From positions 1 through 8,613 of the forward strand of contig CAJTTQ010000098.1 in the NCBI GenBank assembly GCA_910579145.1: DNA of 8,613 nt, written 5' to 3'. Shown piece after piece: positions 6,454-8,613 of this stretch. A model generated the notes under the pieces. That model saw only the letters and a program-made list of their open reading frames with translations. It searched no databases and was not told the DNA's origin. Each line of letters opens with the position of its first letter. Positions within the stretch are counted from its first letter, which is position 1. Source of the stretch: an uncultured Eubacterium sp. (GTDB taxonomy: Bacteria > Bacillota > Clostridia > Lachnospirales > Lachnospiraceae). A program made the translations under genes and the position numbers.

Positions 6454-8025
6454 TTGGTAAAAAAGACCGTCCAAAAGGAAAAAGAGGCGGCAGAATGCGA
6501 GGAAGCCATGGTATGCAGTACAATTCGTGATATTTTAGTACAGGCGGAGAAAAAGTTTGGCGCGGAGGACGCCATCCGCTACAAGGGGCACAAAAAGGAA
6601 ATCATTACAAAGTCCTATACGCAGTTAAAGGAAGACAGCGCGGCATTTTCCGGTGTTTTGCGGGAGTGGGGAATGGACGGGCGGCACATCGCGCTGACCG
6701 GGCCGACGTCCTACGAGTGGATCGTGTCATTTTTCGGGATCGTGGACAGCGGGAGTATTGCGGTCCCGCTTGATGTTTCCCTTCCGGCGGACGAGATGTG
6801 CGACCTGATCAACCGCTCAGACGCGGAAGTATTCGTGATGGATGAAGCCCGCGCCGATGTGGGCGCACTCGTGCGCGATCGGTGTCCAAACGTAAAATAT
6901 GTGATTTCGATGCAGAAGGAAGAGGGGGATGAGCAGTCGTATTCGTTCTGGCAGCTGCTCGGACAGCAAAAAGACGGCTGGGAAGCGGACGTCGACCCGG
7001 ATCAGCTCTGCACGATCATGTTTACGTCGGGAACGACGGGAAAGAGTAAGGGAGTGATGCTCACACAGCGGAATCTGGCGGAAAACGCGACGTGCCTCGA
7101 TATGAAAATACCGGAGCGCACGGTCATTCTTTCCGTGCTGCCGATTCATCACGCGTATTGCCTGAGCATGGATATCCTGAAAGGCATTTCGCTCGGAAGC
7201 ATTATCTGCATCAACGATTCACTCATGCGCATTGTCAAAAACATGAAGCTGTTCCAGCCGGACATGATCCTGATGGTGCCGCTCATGATCGAGACGATCG
7301 CCAAAAAACTGGAAGAGGCCGGAGGACTGCCGGCGAAACTCGTGAAGCGGAACGCCTTTGGCAAAAACCTGCACACGATATGCAGCGGCGGCGCGTACCT
7401 GAATCCGCAGTACATCGATCTCTTTGAAAAATACGGCATCACGATCCAGCAGGGGTACGGCATGACGGAGTGCTCGCCGGTCATCAGCACGAACCTGAGC
7501 TGGAACATCCGGAAGGATTCGGTCGGCCAGCTCATGCCGAACTGTGAGGCGAAAGTGGTAGACGAGGAACTCTGGGTGCGGGGGAGCAGCGTGATGATGG
7601 GGTATTACCATATGCCGGAAGAGACGGCGGAGACGCTGTCGGACGGCTGGCTGAAAACCGGGGATCTCGGATATGTCGATGACGAGGGCTTTGTCTATCT
7701 CACCGGCAGGAAGAAAAACCTGATCATTACGAAAAACGGGGAGAATGTGTCGCCGGAGGAACTCGAAAATAAGATCGGCTCCGAGCGCCTCGTACAGGAG
7801 ATCCTCGTGCGGGAAGCGGATGGCGTCATCGAGGCCGAAATTTTCCCGGATCTGGAATACGCGGCAAAGAAAAAGATCAAAGACGTGCCGGGACGATTGC
7901 AGGCGATCATCGACGCGTACAATGACGGCGCGCCGTTATACAAAAGGGTATATAAGCTAAAAGTCCGGGATACGGAATTTGAGAAAACACCTTCCAAAAA
8001 AATAAAGCGTTCAACCGGCAGTTGA
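6454..8025 (+). CDS. AMP-dependent acyl ligase (fatty acyl-ACP/CoA ligase-like; A domain)
   Basis: ANL-superfamily adenylating enzyme that activates a carboxylic acid as acyl-AMP and passes it to a thiol, here probably the carrier protein next door. With numbering from TTG 6454 (523 residues): ATP-binding loop TSGTTGKSKG 191-200, GYGMTEC 334-340, TGDLG 402-406 with ribose-contacting D404, hinge-region GRKKN 418-422, and the C-terminal lysine motif PSKKIKR 513-519 with K516 the likely catalytic Lys. Overall it looks more like long-chain fatty acid ligases than amino-acid-activating NRPS domains, so a fatty acid is the likely substrate; chain length cannot be read. Start is uncertain: TTG 6454 has AAGGAAG at 6438-6443, but ATG 6508 has GAGGAAG directly upstream and fits the family's N-terminus. 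Last gene of the operon, followed by a terminator. Confidence 0.9.
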   Translation: MVKKTVQKEKEAAECEEAMVCSTIRDILVQAEKKFGAEDAIRYKGHKKEIITKSYTQLKEDSAAFSGVLREWGMDGRHIALTGPTSYEWIVSFFGIVDSGSIAVPLDVSLPADEMCDLINRSDAEVFVMDEARADVGALVRDRCPNVKYVISMQKEEGDEQSYSFWQLLGQQKDGWEADVDPDQLCTIMFTSGTTGKSKGVMLTQRNLAENATCLDMKIPERTVILSVLPIHHAYCLSMDILKGISLGSIICINDSLMRIVKNMKLFQPDMILMVPLMIETIAKKLEEAGGLPAKLVKRNAFGKNLHTICSGGAYLNPQYIDLFEKYGITIQQGYGMTECSPVISTNLSWNIRKDSVGQLMPNCEAKVVDEELWVRGSSVMMGYYHMPEETAETLSDGWLKTGDLGYVDDEGFVYLTGRKKNLIITKNGENVSPEELENKIGSERLVQEILVREADGVIEAEIFPDLEYAAKKKIKDVPGRLQAIIDAYNDGAPLYKRVYKLKVRDTEFEKTPSKKIKRSTGS

Positions 8026-8063
8026 TATTTTTCCACCGCTGGTGGTTGGTATTTTTGCCGGTT
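8013..8063. repeat. nested palindrome spanning the ligase 3' end
   Basis: Outer arms AACCGGCA (8013-8020) and TGCCGGTT (8056-8063) match perfectly, and an inner hairpin CCACC-gct-GGTGG lies at 8033-8045. Two TATTTTT stretches (8026-8032, 8050-8056) flank the inner stem as direct repeats. The inner hairpin followed by TTGGTATTTTT could act as a weak first terminator just ahead of the strong one. The outer arm covers the last codons of the ligase. Confidence 0.5.
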
Positions 8064-8072
8064 TCGGTATAT

Positions 8073-8115
8073 AATTAGTACAGCGAATATCAAAAACGCT
8101 GTACTAATTTTTTTT
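8073..8115 (+). terminator. strong Rho-independent terminator of the operon
   Basis: A 13-base perfect stem, AATTAGTACAGCG (8073-8085) with CGCTGTACTAATT (8097-8109), with an 11-base loop, is followed by an uninterrupted T-run (8108-8115). It lies 47 bases after the ligase stop codon and marks the end of the five-gene transcript. Confidence 0.9.
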
Positions 8116-8297
8116 GATGCCAGAGTTAGACCCGCCAATAGGCAATTGCGAAACAAGTTCAAAATCTTGATTCCAATAGGGCAAAGGCCCGGTTGAGCCG
8201 GACTTACAGGAGGTGGATGTGGATAACAGGAGTTTTAAGACATGAAAACAAAGCAGATAAGGATATCTGCCCGTGAAATGGTATGCGGTATGTAAGG
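8116..8297. other. intergenic region between operon terminator and transposase; no firm gene
   Basis: The only reading frame with a good ribosome binding site is a 17-codon ORF at 8242-8295 (plus strand), preceded by AGGAG at 8228-8232, encoding MKTKQIRISAREMVCGM. Its taa ends three bases before the transposase stop on the other strand. It resembles the first residues of an integral membrane protein (the S-A-R-E-M-V pattern is seen at the start of ECF-transporter S components) cut off by the mobile element, but this is a weak lead. I see no tRNA, and no riboswitch I can name. Confidence 0.35.
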
Positions 8298-8613
8298 TTA
8301 TGCAATCAGAGGTTTTAAACTGCGGATATATTGATGCCTGTGCAGTTTATCAGCCACCATTACTGTAATAAGCTGGGTAATCCCGGCGAGAAGCAGGTCC
8401 GCATGAAGCGTTTTTTCATTCTGCGTTTTACGCCCGGCAACACAGAAACTGTCCTTGAAATAGTTGATTGATTTCTCAACATTTACCCTGATCTTATAGG
8501 TGGAATTCCATTCGGCCGTACCACGGAGCGTACCAGGATAGGCGCGCAGGTTTTTCTCGGGATAAATATAAAACATCCTGCCGCAGGGGGATTCCGTACA
8601 GGGATTTTCACAG
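8298..8613 (-). CDS. DDE-type transposase, C-terminal part (runs off window)
   Basis: The C-terminal 105 residues of an insertion-sequence transposase, read leftward; the frame is open to the window edge, so the start and the catalytic DDE core lie outside. The visible part begins with a cysteine-rich stretch (CENPCTESPCGR) followed by M-F-Y-I-Y-P-E-K-N-L-R-A-Y-P-G, then a helix-rich tail with R-V-N-V-E-K-S-I-N-Y-F-K (the usual conserved Glu region of transposase C-termini), A-G-R-K-T-Q-N-E-K-T and ending R-S-L-K-P-L-I-A at a TAA (8300-8298). The spaced cysteines suggest a small metal-binding site. This tail is familiar from transposases of gut Clostridia, but I cannot assign the IS family from memory. 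The element end should fall close to the stop, within roughly 8116-8297. Whether it is intact cannot be judged. Confidence 0.8.
   Translation of the reverse strand, partial: CENPCTESPCGRMFYIYPEKNLRAYPGTLRGTAEWNSTYKIRVNVEKSINYFKDSFCVAGRKTQNEKTLHADLLLAGITQLITVMVADKLHRHQYIRSLKPLIA

Overview
The window looks like a Lachnospiraceae-type (Clostridium cluster XIVa) gut Firmicute. The reasons are strong AGGAGG-like ribosome binding sites, moderately GC-rich coding with AT-rich intergenic signals, a clostridial-style ABC exporter pair, and a transposase C-terminus of a kind I associate with gut Clostridia. This assignment is inference; there is no rRNA or other phylogenetic marker here.

Left part (1-2990): a decaying ABC exporter. 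The ATPase has all its motifs from Walker A onward, but its N-terminal roughly 35 residues are missing. They are replaced at about position 85-92 by unrelated sequence that runs to the window edge. The downstream two-half membrane permease is read in one frame from 717 to 2990 but is cut by an in-frame TAG at 1107-1109. Both lesions point to an inactivated transporter.

Middle part (2991-8115): a probable single operon of five genes reading rightward. It starts with a promoter (TTGACT-17-TAGTCT), a TetR-style palindromic operator and a leader containing a long hairpin. The genes are an SCP2 (sterol-carrier) domain protein, a membrane-anchored alpha/beta hydrolase, a stand-alone condensation-domain acyltransferase (C), a stand-alone acyl carrier protein (T), and an AMP-forming acyl ligase (A). 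A 13-bp stem plus T-run terminator closes it. A roughly 137-bp imperfect inverted-repeat (MITE-like) element sits between the hydrolase and the condensation gene.

The C/T/A trio is the main item of interest. The ligase should adenylate a carboxylic acid, most likely a fatty acid, and load it on the carrier protein's phosphopantetheine arm. The condensation protein should then transfer the acyl group to an amine or alcohol. From memory, this discrete three-gene layout matches gut-clostridial clusters reported to make fatty acid amides from fatty acids and dietary or neurotransmitter-like amines. The lipid-binding SCP2 protein and the hydrolase could bind, deliver or hydrolyse the substrate or product, but that link is inferred from gene order alone.

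Right part (8116-8613): a short non-coding stretch with at most a 17-codon ORF, followed on the minus strand by the C-terminal part of a DDE-type transposase that continues past the window edge. The operon is therefore flanked on its right by a mobile element and on its left by a rearranged transporter, in keeping with an accessory region.
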